Assembly: GCA_950295325.1 (NCBI GenBank) | Contig: OX485806.1 | Coordinates: 25,544,001-25,608,000, forward strand | Direction of reading: 5' to 3' | Source: Polytrichum commune | Taxonomy: Eukaryota > Streptophyta > Polytrichopsida > Polytrichales > Polytrichaceae | Length of the DNA stretch: 64,000 nucleotides | The notes under the pieces: generated by a model | The model's input: the letters and a program-made list of their open reading frames with translations, nothing else | What the model was told of the DNA's origin: nothing | Databases searched by the model: none | Part shown: positions 34,303 through 45,700 of the stretch, one piece after another | Numbering within the stretch: the stretch's first letter is position 1 | How the letters are laid out: every line of letters starts with the position of its first letter | Position numbers and translations under genes: made by a program

Positions 34303-34782
34303 CAGACCTTGGACAACTAACCAACTATTCCAACTATTAGTTAACTAGTTGCCTTTCGTAGCTATAGTTGTTTGCGATTTGACTAGCCAAAAAATGTAGT
34401 TAACTATGGTTGTTTTATATTCCATTTGTAAAAAAATCTAGTTAACTAAAGTTGAGCGCAACATGTTCATGGAATTATGTTGTAGTGTTGCAATGTCACT
34501 AGTGTGTTATTTGTGTTGGTGGTGTACATGGGGGATGTTCAAGAGCCCAACATTGTGAGTAATCATATAAAATTGTTTCTCGATGATCCTCAATGACCCA
34601 AGCATATTAAATATCCTCAACTGAAGCGAATCAAGAGGCAAACTTCTTCGATTTTGACAATAATTAATCATAGTTATTCTTGAATCCGATCTTAAATTTT
34701 TCTAGTTAACTATAGTTGTTCCCTACAATGTATTGAGAAAATCCACTTAATTAAAGTTATTTTGGCAATTGTACAAGGTCTG
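34303..34782. mobile_element. hAT-type MITE (480 bp) with 8-bp target duplication
   Basis: Ends CAGACCTTGGACAACTAACC (left) and CAGACCTTGTACAATTGCC (right, read inward). The 8-bp flanks are AAGTGTGG and AAGTGCGG (7/8 identical). The interior is full of TATAGTTAACTA-like motifs in both orientations. Related sequences: 54036-54966, a right end at 56215-56328, and a left end near 27998. Confidence 0.75.
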
Positions 34783-34915
34783 AAGTGCGGGTATCATCTT
34801 TGAGGTGGAGAGACGGGGCTCAACGATGAGGATATATGGTTGGAGCCATGCGATACATGTTCAATTGGTAGTGAATCTACATATGTAAAACCATGTGGGT
34901 ATCAACGTTCGCTAC

Positions 34916-35315
34916 ATTAAATATGATGTTTAGTGTTTAATTATATTTAATGTTGTTGTTGTCACCCTACCCTGCTCAACACTAATTTTCAATTCCTTGA
35001 CAATTATGTTAGACATAAATGTGCCACTACCTTATTTACTGCCACCTCCCTTCCCATGAAGCATGGATTTCACTAAACTTGCGATTTTAGGGATGACGCC
35101 CCACCTTCTTGCTCGTCGATCTCTCACCTGTTGAAGTCAACAACATTCTTTTTAAAATCCTTACTAACACTAAATTCAAACATGTAACTTCCTCATATTA
35201 CCATAGTTGATGTTTAGTGTTTGAATTTACATTTAATGTTACTTACTTTCATAAGGTTATTGACATTTAGTGCGTTCGTATTTAGTGTATCAAACACTAG
35301 ATATCCTTTTTAGTG
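34916..35315. mobile_element. CACTAAA-type MITE, copy B (400 bp), TA-flanked
   Basis: Left end CATTAAATATGATGTTTAGTG, right end read inward CACTAAAAAGGATATCTAGTG; TA at 34914-34915 and 35316-35317. Its interior matches the copy at 51461 in inverted orientation (e.g. TGTTGAGCAGGG and CTATGGTAATATG blocks). Confidence 0.75.
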
Positions 35316-36197
35316 TAGTGTGGGGATCTTTGTATTGTATTGGGATAGTGAGTGCTTATGTATCAACCGTATTGCTCGATATTGGTAAATAATTCTTATG
35401 TTGTTGACTATAGGGTTGGTGCATTGGCTAAGCATATGAGCCCACGTGTGTATTTTGTGAAGGTCACGTGCTATAACATGATAATTATCCCATCCATGGA
35501 TTTGGTAAAATTCAACAAAAGTACATTGGGAATTTGTGTTGTCCATGTAATCTCACCCATTGGGAGGTGAACATACAATAACCATACTATAAACATTTCA
35601 ATGAAAACACAACATATAACTTGAGATTAAGCTTGTCTCAAGGTCTCAAACCCGTTTAGGAGTCAAAACCAAATGTAGCAGTTTTGACTTCCTACTTAAT
35701 CCACAAACTCAAAAACTTAATCCTACTTAATTTAGTCTAAGCTTCTCAAATGCATGCATGGCACAAAGTTAAAGAAATATCTAGCACCAACCCCATCAAA
35801 TGGATTTGATATTCAACTTGTTTATATATCACGGTCCGGACACGGATGACCACATTACGTCGAGATATTAAAAAACTTTCCGGATCTCCATACCCACCCT
35901 TTCAAATCTAACTTCGGAAAGTTAGTTGAAATGTAATATTGTCGAAAGCGCTCTATATTTGCACATTCAATTCCAGATGTTTCTTTTTGGGGGGGGGGGG
36001 AGTTTATTCACAAAGTCACAACTATTTGAAACACGGGCATATGGCCTCAAACATAATATGGAGGTTATCACACTTTGGCAATGTAGAGAGCCTCTATAGG
36101 ACATTGTTAGTTGACTTCTTATCTCACACATTGAAAAATTCAAAATTTCACGTCAAGGGGATTGTTTTTTCACTTGCTTTTTTCTAAAATAAAAAAT
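35316..36197. other. Intergenic, no gene seen
   Basis: AT-rich, with a 12-bp poly-G tract at 35989-36000. Frames at 35352-35570 and 35939-36187 show no domain. Confidence 0.4.
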
Positions 36198-36365
36198 AGA
36201 CAGAAGGCCGACAAGCCAATGCCAAAGCAGATGAGGCAGTTGACCACTTGGCAAGTTTTTTGTCAAGAAAAGAGGAGATTTTACAGTCATAAATCGAACT
36301 GCCAACCTCTCCCTTGAGATTTGGGTATCTCTCCACCATCATCTGGTAGTTTAGGGTCGTCTCAG
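36198..36365 (-). mobile_element. tRNA-derived SINE (family 1), copy 2
   Basis: Matches the SINE at 1596-1799 over most of its length (AGACAGAAGGCCGAC at one end, GGTAGTTTAGGGTCGTCTC at the other). The B box has drifted (AGTTCGATTTA on the minus strand), and a clear target duplication was not found, indicating an older copy. Confidence 0.75.
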
Positions 36366-37721
36366 ACTATTTCATTTACACTTTGATCATTCGATACTTA
36401 TTGCAATACCTTAAGAGTTTCTACACAAATCAAAACACTTTTGAAATTACGAAAAACATAACAACGGTTGGGCAGCGCTAGACTGAAACTGTAAAAGGGG
36501 AGTAATGTATGTGGTCCTATTATGGGCCACTTTTAACTCCACATGCACTTCCAAACATTGGATTGGATCATGCACTTTCTCATCAATTTCAAATCATGCA
36601 TGTTGTTATTTCAATTTTTAGAATCAAGATTATACCGGATGCCAAACAACATGGGAGGTCAACGTGTCAGTTTATTTGTTCTCTTGAAGTGGTCACAAAG
36701 GCCCTCCCAAATTTGTTAACAAATATACATGGTGCCTATAATTTGAGCACATGGTCCAATCTCGATGCAACATATGTCTTTTCGGTGTCATTTACAAGCC
36801 TTGCCATATACCAATTAAATCTAGACGTTTGATTAAGACGAGTGACCACATCACAACCCATGTACTAAGGCCCACACATGTTATGGTGACCCTTGGACAT
36901 AGAATTGACTTTATTGTATGTCGCATGTACCTAATAAACGGATAGCCTTGGATATGTAAACAAGGTCTACAGGTGTCATTGATTTACTCCTATCTAGACA
37001 CCTACATTTAATAGTGCATGGTTAGGTGTGGATCCATGAACGAACACCATAAATACAAAGTTTCTAAAAGAGATTGAACAACATCTTAAAATTTTACTTA
37101 ATGCTCAACACTCAATATTGGGTTGTGTGTGTGGGGAGTGAGTTGTGCTCAATACACACCCGTCTATTAGCTATACCTAAATAAGGGGTGTCTCATTTTC
37201 AATTTTTAATATGCAACATGTTTATATATATGCTAGAAGCAACACAAATCATGGGACGTAAGGTAGACAACCCTCATTCATTTACTTTTCTTGTTCGGCT
37301 ACTTGTTCATGAGTGCTATTGGGGGGGGGGGGGACACCTATATGACCATTGAATGAGTGCGAGAATACTCACTTTGATATTGAATAAGATAATCCTATGA
37401 GCTCCAAAATTTACAAGGAAAGTAGCCAAGCCCACAACTTGGATTCGTTAACCATCTTATAGTAATTGGGTGCACCATATTCTAGGAGGAGTAGGCTAGT
37501 GGAAAAGAGTAACCTTGTAAGACCCATTCACTTTTAAATATGATTAGTGAAAGATGGAGACCAAGAAAGACTAACCAAATCCAATGAGCGAGGAGAACCG
37601 ACCGCTAGTTACAAATGAGTTGGTTGAGTTTGACAAATAACCGGTTAAAGTTCACAAGACTTCAGGAAAAAAACAACCATCATACTAGAAGAGGAATTCA
37701 TAAAAAAAACAAGGTCCAAGA
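36366..37721. other. Intergenic, no gene seen
   Basis: AT-rich; 13-bp poly-G at 37321-37333. The 107-residue frame at 36509-36832 has no recognisable domain and no gene context. Confidence 0.4.
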
Positions 37722-37990
37722 TGACCCTAAACTACCGGGTGATAGTGGAGAGGTACTCATTTCCAAATGGAGTGGTCGGCGGTTCGATTCCTGCCGTGAA
37801 ATCTTCTCTCTACTCGACGGAGAAAAAACAAAATGAATAAATAGGTAGGAAGCCAAGAACCCACCCACTGCAAGGCAAACAGGAAACCCCGCCCTGCACA
37901 AAGAGAATTCTTGAGCAGAATCAAGCCAACAGGCTGAGATTCACATCGGATTGCCCGACGTTGGTTATTTAGTTGTCTATTAAAAACATA
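37722..37990 (+). mobile_element. tRNA-derived SINE (family 1 head), copy 3
   Basis: The head GACCCTAAACTACCGGGTGA, GTGGAGAGG and the exact B box GGTTCGATTCC match family 1, followed by ATCTTCTCTCTACTCGACGG. Downstream of about 37840 the sequence differs from the other copies (CCACCCACTGCAAGGCAAAC, then GGATTGCCCGACGTTGGTT), the latter shared with 8404-8423, which may indicate a different 3' tail subfamily. Confidence 0.65.
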
Positions 37991-38149
37991 CACCTCAAAA
38001 ATGTTAAAGAAAATCCCGAAAGACGTTAAAAATGTAACCGTTTGGACTTAGAAACACTCGGATCTCGACCGCTTTATGCCCAAAGAACGAAATGACACCC
38101 GCCGCAAACCTTGGATTCAGACACATAGATGTTGACATGCGCTCCTTAT

Positions 38150-38290
38150 TTGGCGACGTGACGTCCTCCGACAAATAGAGTATCTGCTACCTGTTGGTGA
38201 CGTGGCATCTTTTGGACACCTGGCATCCATTGATGACGTGGCACATTCAATGGTGACGTGGCATCCTGGGACGTCAAGCACCCTTGTTAT
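38150..38290. promoter_or_regulatory. Cluster of ACGT-core (bZIP-type) motifs
   Basis: Six ACGT cores within about 125 bp: ACGTGACGTCC near 38155, three copies of TGACGTGGCA (38198, 38234, 38254) and GGACGTCAAG near 38271. TGACGTGG is a classic plant bZIP site. No gene starts nearby; the cluster may be part of an unrecognised LTR or a dead promoter. Confidence 0.35.
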
Positions 38291-38685
38291 TTGGTACCCT
38301 GTGTGATAGAGAGCGATAGATTCCACTGTCTATTCCTCAGACACAACCTCGGCTTCCACTGGGCTTTCTAGTTTGGGAATACGGAGACGGAGCTGTCACC
38401 TTTAATTCCTTGAATCATTGCCTTGAGGAAGACCGGAGGTGAAAGGCCCACCCCTCCGTTATTTGCCAAAACTCGCGCTTCTATATGTTGTTTATTTGAA
38501 GGAGACATAAAAATTTGATTTAGTGGTAATGAGGGTGTGTGGGAACCAGAGCCCAACATTTTTCCTTTAAATTGCACCCATACCTAGACCATGTCCATCA
38601 ACAACGACCTATGCTCACCCATGCCCACGCATGCTATTTAAATTGCGCCCATGTATTCAAAAATTATGTAATGTGTATTACCCGC

Positions 38686-39069
38686 CTACACCAAGTCTTG
38701 ATTGGATTGGACAAATAAAAGGTTGTTCACTATCGTTGGCTTCAGCCCGGAGCGCTTCTTGGTTAGCGTATTCCCTGCATCCGAGAAGTTTGACTCCGAT
38801 TTGGAGTTGGATGCAGGGATGCACAAAACCGAACGCGCCACGCATGACATGATGGGGAATGTGGGGGCTCCTTTCAGCTTCCACCACAAGATAATACTGA
38901 ATTTAGCAATGGTATCCAATATGCTTTGCTTTAGCCCATGCTCACCCAATGTAGGGCTCTGGTGGAAACCAACATTGGACATGTATACATGTGAATGCGT
39001 GCTATCAATAACCAACGTCGATAATAATATCGAACCACCTACCCAATGGTGTCGGAATTGTAATACCAC
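38686..39069 (-). pseudogene. hAT transposase C-terminal relic (second, different hAT family)
   Basis: The minus-strand frame ends with the hAT dimerisation signature: WWKLKGAPTFPIMSCVARSV (residues 62-81), LCIPASNSKSESNFSDAGN (82-100), then LTKKRSGLKPTIVNNLLFVQ. The order W-FP-L-AR-L-IPAS-SE-FS-AGN-T-KR-L-P matches the Ac/BED-type hAT C-terminus found in many plant genomes. The conserved SER is SES here, so it is decayed. The upstream part of the frame has no recognisable transposase sequence, and element ends were not identified. Confidence 0.8.
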
Positions 39070-42000
39070 TCACAATATTGATGTTTGGTGAATACCTCGA
39101 GGTGAGGGAATCTTTGTACAACTGAGTTGTTGTTTGGATCACTACCGTTATAAATCACGATGTTATTAGGGCAATTTTGTTTATGTATGAAGATTCTTGC
39201 ATGGTGTAGGTGCAGACATAAGCATGTGTTTATTTAGGAAAACATTTAATTAACCATACCTTAAAAAATGTGAAATCCTCGTTACAGACACATGCATGGT
39301 ATCGAAAAAGATGGATACCAGTTCAAAATTGGTGTGAACTACAACTTTGTTGAAACATCGCCTTTAAATTGACAGCATGAGGTTAGAGGTGTCCGTAATG
39401 GCAACAATGGGAATACTCTATCTTAGATTTGACTGCTTGGTCCACTTGGTGCCCTTCAATCATCCATTGGACCTAAATCAATTGAAACTTGTGTGCATGA
39501 GCCAAGGTCATGTCCAATTTGACCGTATGAAAACCTAATCCAATGCATAATGCAAGTTTCTATTGCACTTCGACGGTGTCATAAATGAAGCCCATGTTGA
39601 AGGCCCGATGCTCAAGCACCCCTATCGAGCTCTTTTTGCCTAAGAATCCGCCACCGTTGCCCATGTGTCAATGCCCATACCATAATAAATTAGTCATGCC
39701 CATGCTGTTGGGCGCACCTTACCTGACCGGTCGGAACCATGGACGGAGTCAACTCCAATGACATTAGTCATCCTTCAAACTACGGACCCTCCTCAGACAT
39801 TCGGAACTTTCCCAGCTCCCATCTCCTTGGTTCCACACCACATATGCTAATGTCTTATGCACCAAGTCCATATTTACAAACGTGTTGTGCAACAAAATAA
39901 ACGGATCCAAATTTGTTAGAGGGCACAACTATTTCAAACAAATAATGCATGCAATCAAGTGGTCTTTCTCTCTAAGCATGTGATGCCAAGATTCTATGGT
40001 TTAGTGCAAACACTTTATTGTTTTGTACCTACATTCACATGATTTGTAGATTGTGCATGAAAATTTATGATCGCACTCAATTTGCTTATGTATTGGTAGT
40101 TGATGTGGTGTTGTGAGATTTTGCTATGTATAATGATTATGTTGGCTCGCTACAATCTATTGTTCATATTAGTGTAGACCCGTGATTGTTTTGTACCCGT
40201 TCAACTAGACCATCAATTATGAATCATGTGAGTCTTCAATCGGTTAGTTAATCCAATTGGGTTAATAGCACAAACTTTGTTGATCTAATTAATTATATCC
40301 ACATGCCCATAATATATTGATTTGCTAAGTTTTGCGGTTGCAATACAATTGATCAAGACATGGCTAGAAACATGTCATGATTTGCGCAAAACATTTACGA
40401 TTATCATGATAGGAGCGTCGACTTCATTAATTTCAACCCCAACTACAAGACAAATGACATAGATTTGGTCTAGTTGCTTTTACAATTGTGCATGCAAATT
40501 TGATAATGAAATTACTAGAATCGACTCAATACCCACAAAGAAGCCCATTCGTATTCGAGGACCTCGAGTGGATGCAACAAGTAATCTTTGACAACACCAA
40601 GAACTATGCAATCATACATTGGGAGACGTTTGACAACTTCATAGTTGGTGAACAAAATAACAACCTCTTCCCTTGCAAATCATTCCATGGATTGGTTTTG
40701 GGTGTGGTATAATCCACAAGTAGTTGAAAGAAATTGTTGTGCTATGAATCCTTGTATGTTTCATGTTCTCATTGGATGGGTAAGATCACCCAAAAGTGGA
40801 GGTAGTGATAGTTTCATGCTGTGGATAGTGAGGATGCACGCCTTGGGGTTATCTCCAACTCAGATATGAGCCATTACAAACAAAACGTGAGGAAGTTGGT
40901 AAGGGGAAGCATAACGATTTGATCACGAGAGATGGCGCAATTTCAATATAAAAGTACAACACAATGCTATTCCTTGCATGCGACAATGAATGTTCATTGG
41001 AACAAACATAGAAGCTTTCTTGGAGGATCTGCCAAAATATAGTGAAATAACCATTATCCCTATCATCATTTTTCAATAATCATGAAGTGTATATAGCTAA
41101 ACTTTTTATAATGTTGATGGTGAAGGGTACTAGATGGCATACATGAACGTACCAATACATGTTAGGGTGATGGTCATTTGAAAATCTATAAAATCTGAAT
41201 CTATATGCACATACAAAACCATAAACGAGTCTTTTAGATAGGGAATTTTGAATGCCATTTACAAACAAATCATATATGTTTTTTATATTATATTATTTTG
41301 GGAGGGCGGGGGATGACACTATACATCACACAACTACATCTTTTGTATTTAGAAGGTTAAACTTGATTGCCTATCACAAACATTTAAGTATCCAATAAAA
41401 GTTGAATATGACAACTAAAAATGACATTGGACACTTGCTTTAGTCTCTAACATCTTAATTATACTGAATCTATCTATGTATCTATCTATGGAATTTTTCT
41501 TTTTCTTTTTCTTCTTGGGGATGGATCAAATATAGGATACATCTACAATACAATTTGTTCACGACCAATTCAGATATGATAGAACTTGAAGGCATATGGT
41601 GGAGTCATTACTATAAATCATGGCATGCCCATCAAAGTTGTTGACTTTTGAAAGTGCGGAAAAGAGGCCCAAAAGACACTATGGTAGTATGTACTACCTA
41701 CTCCGACCTAACTATTCAAGGAGTTACTAGCACCTTGAAATCTCTAGAGTTTTAGACTCTTGTTTCAATCCCAAGTTCAAACTATTCAACTACAAGTTAC
41801 TATTCTAGTAAGCTAAAAACCCTTCTTTCTCCTTCCCAACCACACTAAATATTTAGTTTAGTGTGGCATGACAATCGGTGTGGTCTTCATGACATTTCAT
41901 GTAGTATCCAATGTCATATGGTACCTTTTTTAGGGCATGTACATAACTAGTGGAGGGTGGGGGGTTATGTTGTCATCCATGACACTTGGGTTTTGGGCCC

Positions 42001-42529
42001 ACATAATTCTCATCATGGCTAAAGAAATAGAGCGGCCCACGTTAATTATTTCCAAGTTCACTTTTCACCTACATTAATAGAACAATCTAGTGTAGCTACT
42101 TGTAGATAATTTAGAACCACACCAATAGGACAATCTAGCGTATGCTTGATTCCCATCATTGATATTTGTGGCACTGAAATGTGCTTGTAATTCTAAACCT
42201 AGTTGTCAACCTAGGCACTGACAATTGACGACTAAGTTGGATTTCGACCATGACATGTTAGCATAGATCAAGGATTGATTTCGCGATGCACGAAGATAAT
42301 ATGGCTTAAGCTGTGAAATTGGGTGGTGGTCGAGAATAAGTTGGCTATCATAATATTCAATGTGTAGGGTTAGAAGTCTTCATGAAGACTTAAAAAGAAA
42401 GACATGTGGCCTTGGACCCACGTTATTATACATACCTTCACTAGAAGATTAGTGTGGCCCATGCTAATTTTTTGCCTACACTAATAGGACTATTTAGTGT
42501 ATTAATTTAGGGATAGGCCCCACCCATGA
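39070..42529. other. Intergenic, no gene seen
   Basis: AT-rich; a TATC run near 41470-41490, a CACACTAAATATTTAGTTTA palindrome-like piece near 41845, and short ACACTAATAGGA-type motifs near 42110 and 42475. The frame at 40488-40712 shows no known domain. No RNA gene seen. Confidence 0.45.
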
Positions 42530-42707
42530 ATCTATTAAATTTCTCTTCTCTCTCTCTCCTCTCTCTTCTCGCTGTGTCGGAGGTGAAGCTATTCATTTTG
42601 TCAATGCTCTGCGGTGGACTTTCCTTCTCTCCATCGCTCCGCTTAGGGTTTGCTCCAACGCCCTCCTCAAGCACCGGATTGGCGATCCAACGCATCCACG
42701 AGCAGCC
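42530..42707 (+). promoter_or_regulatory. Core promoter and 5' leader of the signal peptide peptidase gene
   Basis: A weak TATA-like CTATTAAATTT at about 42531-42541 is followed by a CT-rich patch (TCTCTCTCTCCTCTCTCT, 42545-42570) typical of plant transcription start regions, then a more GC-rich leader up to AGCAGCC-ATG-GCG. The start site itself cannot be placed exactly. Confidence 0.5.
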
Positions 42708-45700
42708 ATGGCGAAGCGGGCGGCAAGCGCCGCGTTAATAGGTTCAAATTTCCTTTCTCTACGCTACAGAATGCTTATAGGCTTTCCTAACCCATGCAAA
42801 CTCTGCCCAATTTGCGACCAAAACCCTATGTGTGTAAGAAGGGTCTTCATTCTGTTGTACACAGGGGTGTTGAGGAGCTCCTAGAAGTTCTGGTGTATTT
42901 TTTTATCGATTCTTTTCTGTCTGGTTGTGTGTTTGAGGATTTTGGACGTGAATTTTGATGGATTGAGAATGCGTCGTCGTTGCAGGTTTGACGCTGCTGC
43001 CGCTTGTCACGAAGGTGAATCCGAATTTCAATGTTGTGGCAACAGCATGTCTTACGGTGTTCATCGGGTGTCATCGATCTGTCAAGCCTGCTCCTCCCAC
43101 GGTGAGCTTCCGATGTGATTTAGTCTAGTGGGTTTCAAGTTGGGATAAATCAGCCATAAACTTACGGGGATTGGGTTCTACTCGAACCAATAACCCTAGA
43201 CATGGTCATATTACTGGCTGGTCTCTTCGTTGGTCGGTCATCTTGCCGGGGGGGGAAGAGTTGAAAGTGCAATTTGGATTTTGACGCGAGGTTTGCCAGA
43301 GCTTAGTATTAAGCATTCTTAAATAGATAGTATTTTTCTCACCTTCATACACAATCATGCAAATTTGCAAGAGTTGGGATGTCGGTTGAACTGCATTTTT
43401 GTTTTGTTTTTGTTTAAATGTCAATTAGTCTAGTGAGATAAAGTTGTGATGAATCAGCCATAAACTAATTGGCGTTAGGTTTTACGGGACACTATAACAT
43501 GGTCATATTCTGGCTGGTCCCTCCATCGGGAAATTAAAAGTGCAATCTGGGATTTAACTTGGGGTTTGCGAGAGTTTAGAATTAAAGGTTCCTGGATAGA
43601 TTGTATTTTTCTCACCTTGATGCATAATTCTGCGTATCTGGTAGATTTGGGATTTTGGTGGAATGGTTTTTTGTTTTGTTTTGTTTGTTGTTTGTTGTTT
43701 GTTTGTCTTTTTATAATTTTGATTTTGAGGCAAATGAAAGGCTCCATTTTACTGCCAATAAACATACAAGGCTGGGAACCGGAACAAAGAGAGGGGCAGC
43801 TCATGGTGGAACCACACGACCCTAAGAAGGGTATGACGCCTAAGAATGATGAACTAAACTGAGAAGTCGAGTTGAGTTATTTTTGGGTAAATTGGTTTGT
43901 TGAGTTTTTGAAGGGGTGTTAATTGGATTTGTTGATTTTCGTGAAAAAAATGTTCTAGTTGATTGCAGACAACAAAAACACTAACTCTCCATTCTCTACA
44001 CAATTTAGTGTTTGCAGTCCATGTCTATTTTCTGTCATGGTCGCGCTTGTAACCCTGTGGCTAATACATCGTTTTGAAACATTTGTGCAGGAAACAATGT
44101 CAAAGGAACACGCCATGCGGTTTCCATTCATTGGCAGTGCAGTTCTTTTATCACTGTTTCTTCTTTTCAAGTTCTTACCAAAGGATCTGATCAACACAGT
44201 TCTCACACTTTACTTCTTTGTGCTGGGGGTCTTGGCTCTTTCGTAAGTTCCCAAAGAACCTTATGCTTTTATTTATTCTGCAGCTGTGTATGTCTAGTGG
44301 CATATTCATTTGAGTTGCATTTCTTATCGAGGAGGAGTTCTTGGTAGTTTGTTCTTTCTTTGCTATGTACATTACAGTCTTGTGAGATATTTTGCTATTC
44401 AAAGTCTTAAAAAGCATCTGGTAGTTGCAGTTCTCATTCTATGCTTTTTTGTGCTGGGGTTGTTGGCCCTTGAGTGCATGACCTGTCAGGCAGTTACTAA
44501 GATTGTCCCTACTGGATACAATTATTGACATTAGTGTTTGAGTTCTGTGGTTTCAGAGCTACTATTCTTCCAGCATTGGAGCGCATTCTTCCTGTTCAGT
44601 GGAATGATAAGGTTATCACATTGAGGTTGCCGTATTGGAAGAGTAAGTCGAGTCCTTTGTTTCAGATGCTCATTAAAATGTAGAATTTATATGACATATT
44701 ACAAAGGCCATGTCTGGATACTGTGGAGTGCTGGACTAATTTTGTGGGATCTGAATGTTCAGATGTTGAGGTGGAGTTTACTAAGTCACAACTGGTAGCA
44801 GGCATTCCAGGGACACTCTTTTGTGTCTGGTATGTCATGAAGAAGCACTGGTTGGCCAATAATACCCTGGGATTGGCATTCTCTATCCAGGTCTTACTCA
44901 GCACCATGGCCTGGCTCACTGTGCATCCAATTTGTTTGGTTTCTTAGGCATGGCTAAAGATTTGATTAAAAATTGGATGGAATTCTTGGTTTTGAAACAA
45001 CACCTGTGTCTGGTGGCCAGTACGAATTTGTCAGTCTCCTGCATTTCCTGCTGCTATGTGACTAGCATGTTGCATGACTGCGATGTGACTACCATGTTAC
45101 GTATCTGACAGCTTTTTCTGTAAAAGGTGACAGTTGTTCTGTCATGTCCTGTGACTGCTATTGAGAAGATGTTCCAAATCTTTATCTTCCAAATTTATTT
45201 CTCTCGTCTGCTATGCTATATTTCCTGTGCTCCTCCTTTGTTCTAAATTGGTTCTGACCCTAAATGGGGCAGAGTCTATGTAAATATCTACTTGGAAATT
45301 GGGAATAGACTTGTAAGCATAATGGATTGAAGCAGGCTTATCTGGATTATAAAGCTATTCCATGGAGTGTAGTATTGAACTGAGGAATTTGCACACATTT
45401 AGTTGGCGAATCTAGTCAAAGATGGAAGTTTTAATGATGAGAAAAGCAAACGGTGGAGGACATTTTTTGAGTGAGATTCCTAAATCCAAGAAGTAAGAGC
45501 ATTTAATGCATTACATATATATATACATAATCAAAAAGAGGATTCATGCAACAATAGAAGACAGTTGAAATGTTCAAGAGGGAAGTATTGTTAGGAAAAA
45601 TTCAACAGATTTGAATTTAGTAAAACATTCTACATACAGAATGAACAAAGCATATATGTTGTAGTTTTATTCTGTCATTTGCCAACTAGTCAACGAGCAA

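Noticed and set aside
33003-35321. A single 2.3-kb CACTA transposon bounded by ACACTACACTAAA ends
   Set aside because: Closer reading shows two separate small elements (33009-33228 and 34916-35315), each with its own inverted ends and TA flanks.
37722-37840. Functional tRNA gene (exact B box)
   Set aside because: No acceptor-stem pairing or cloverleaf; it matches the SINE family instead.
41830-41870. Another CACTAAA-type MITE near 41845
   Set aside because: Only a single palindrome-like end is visible; no partner end or TA flanks could be paired.
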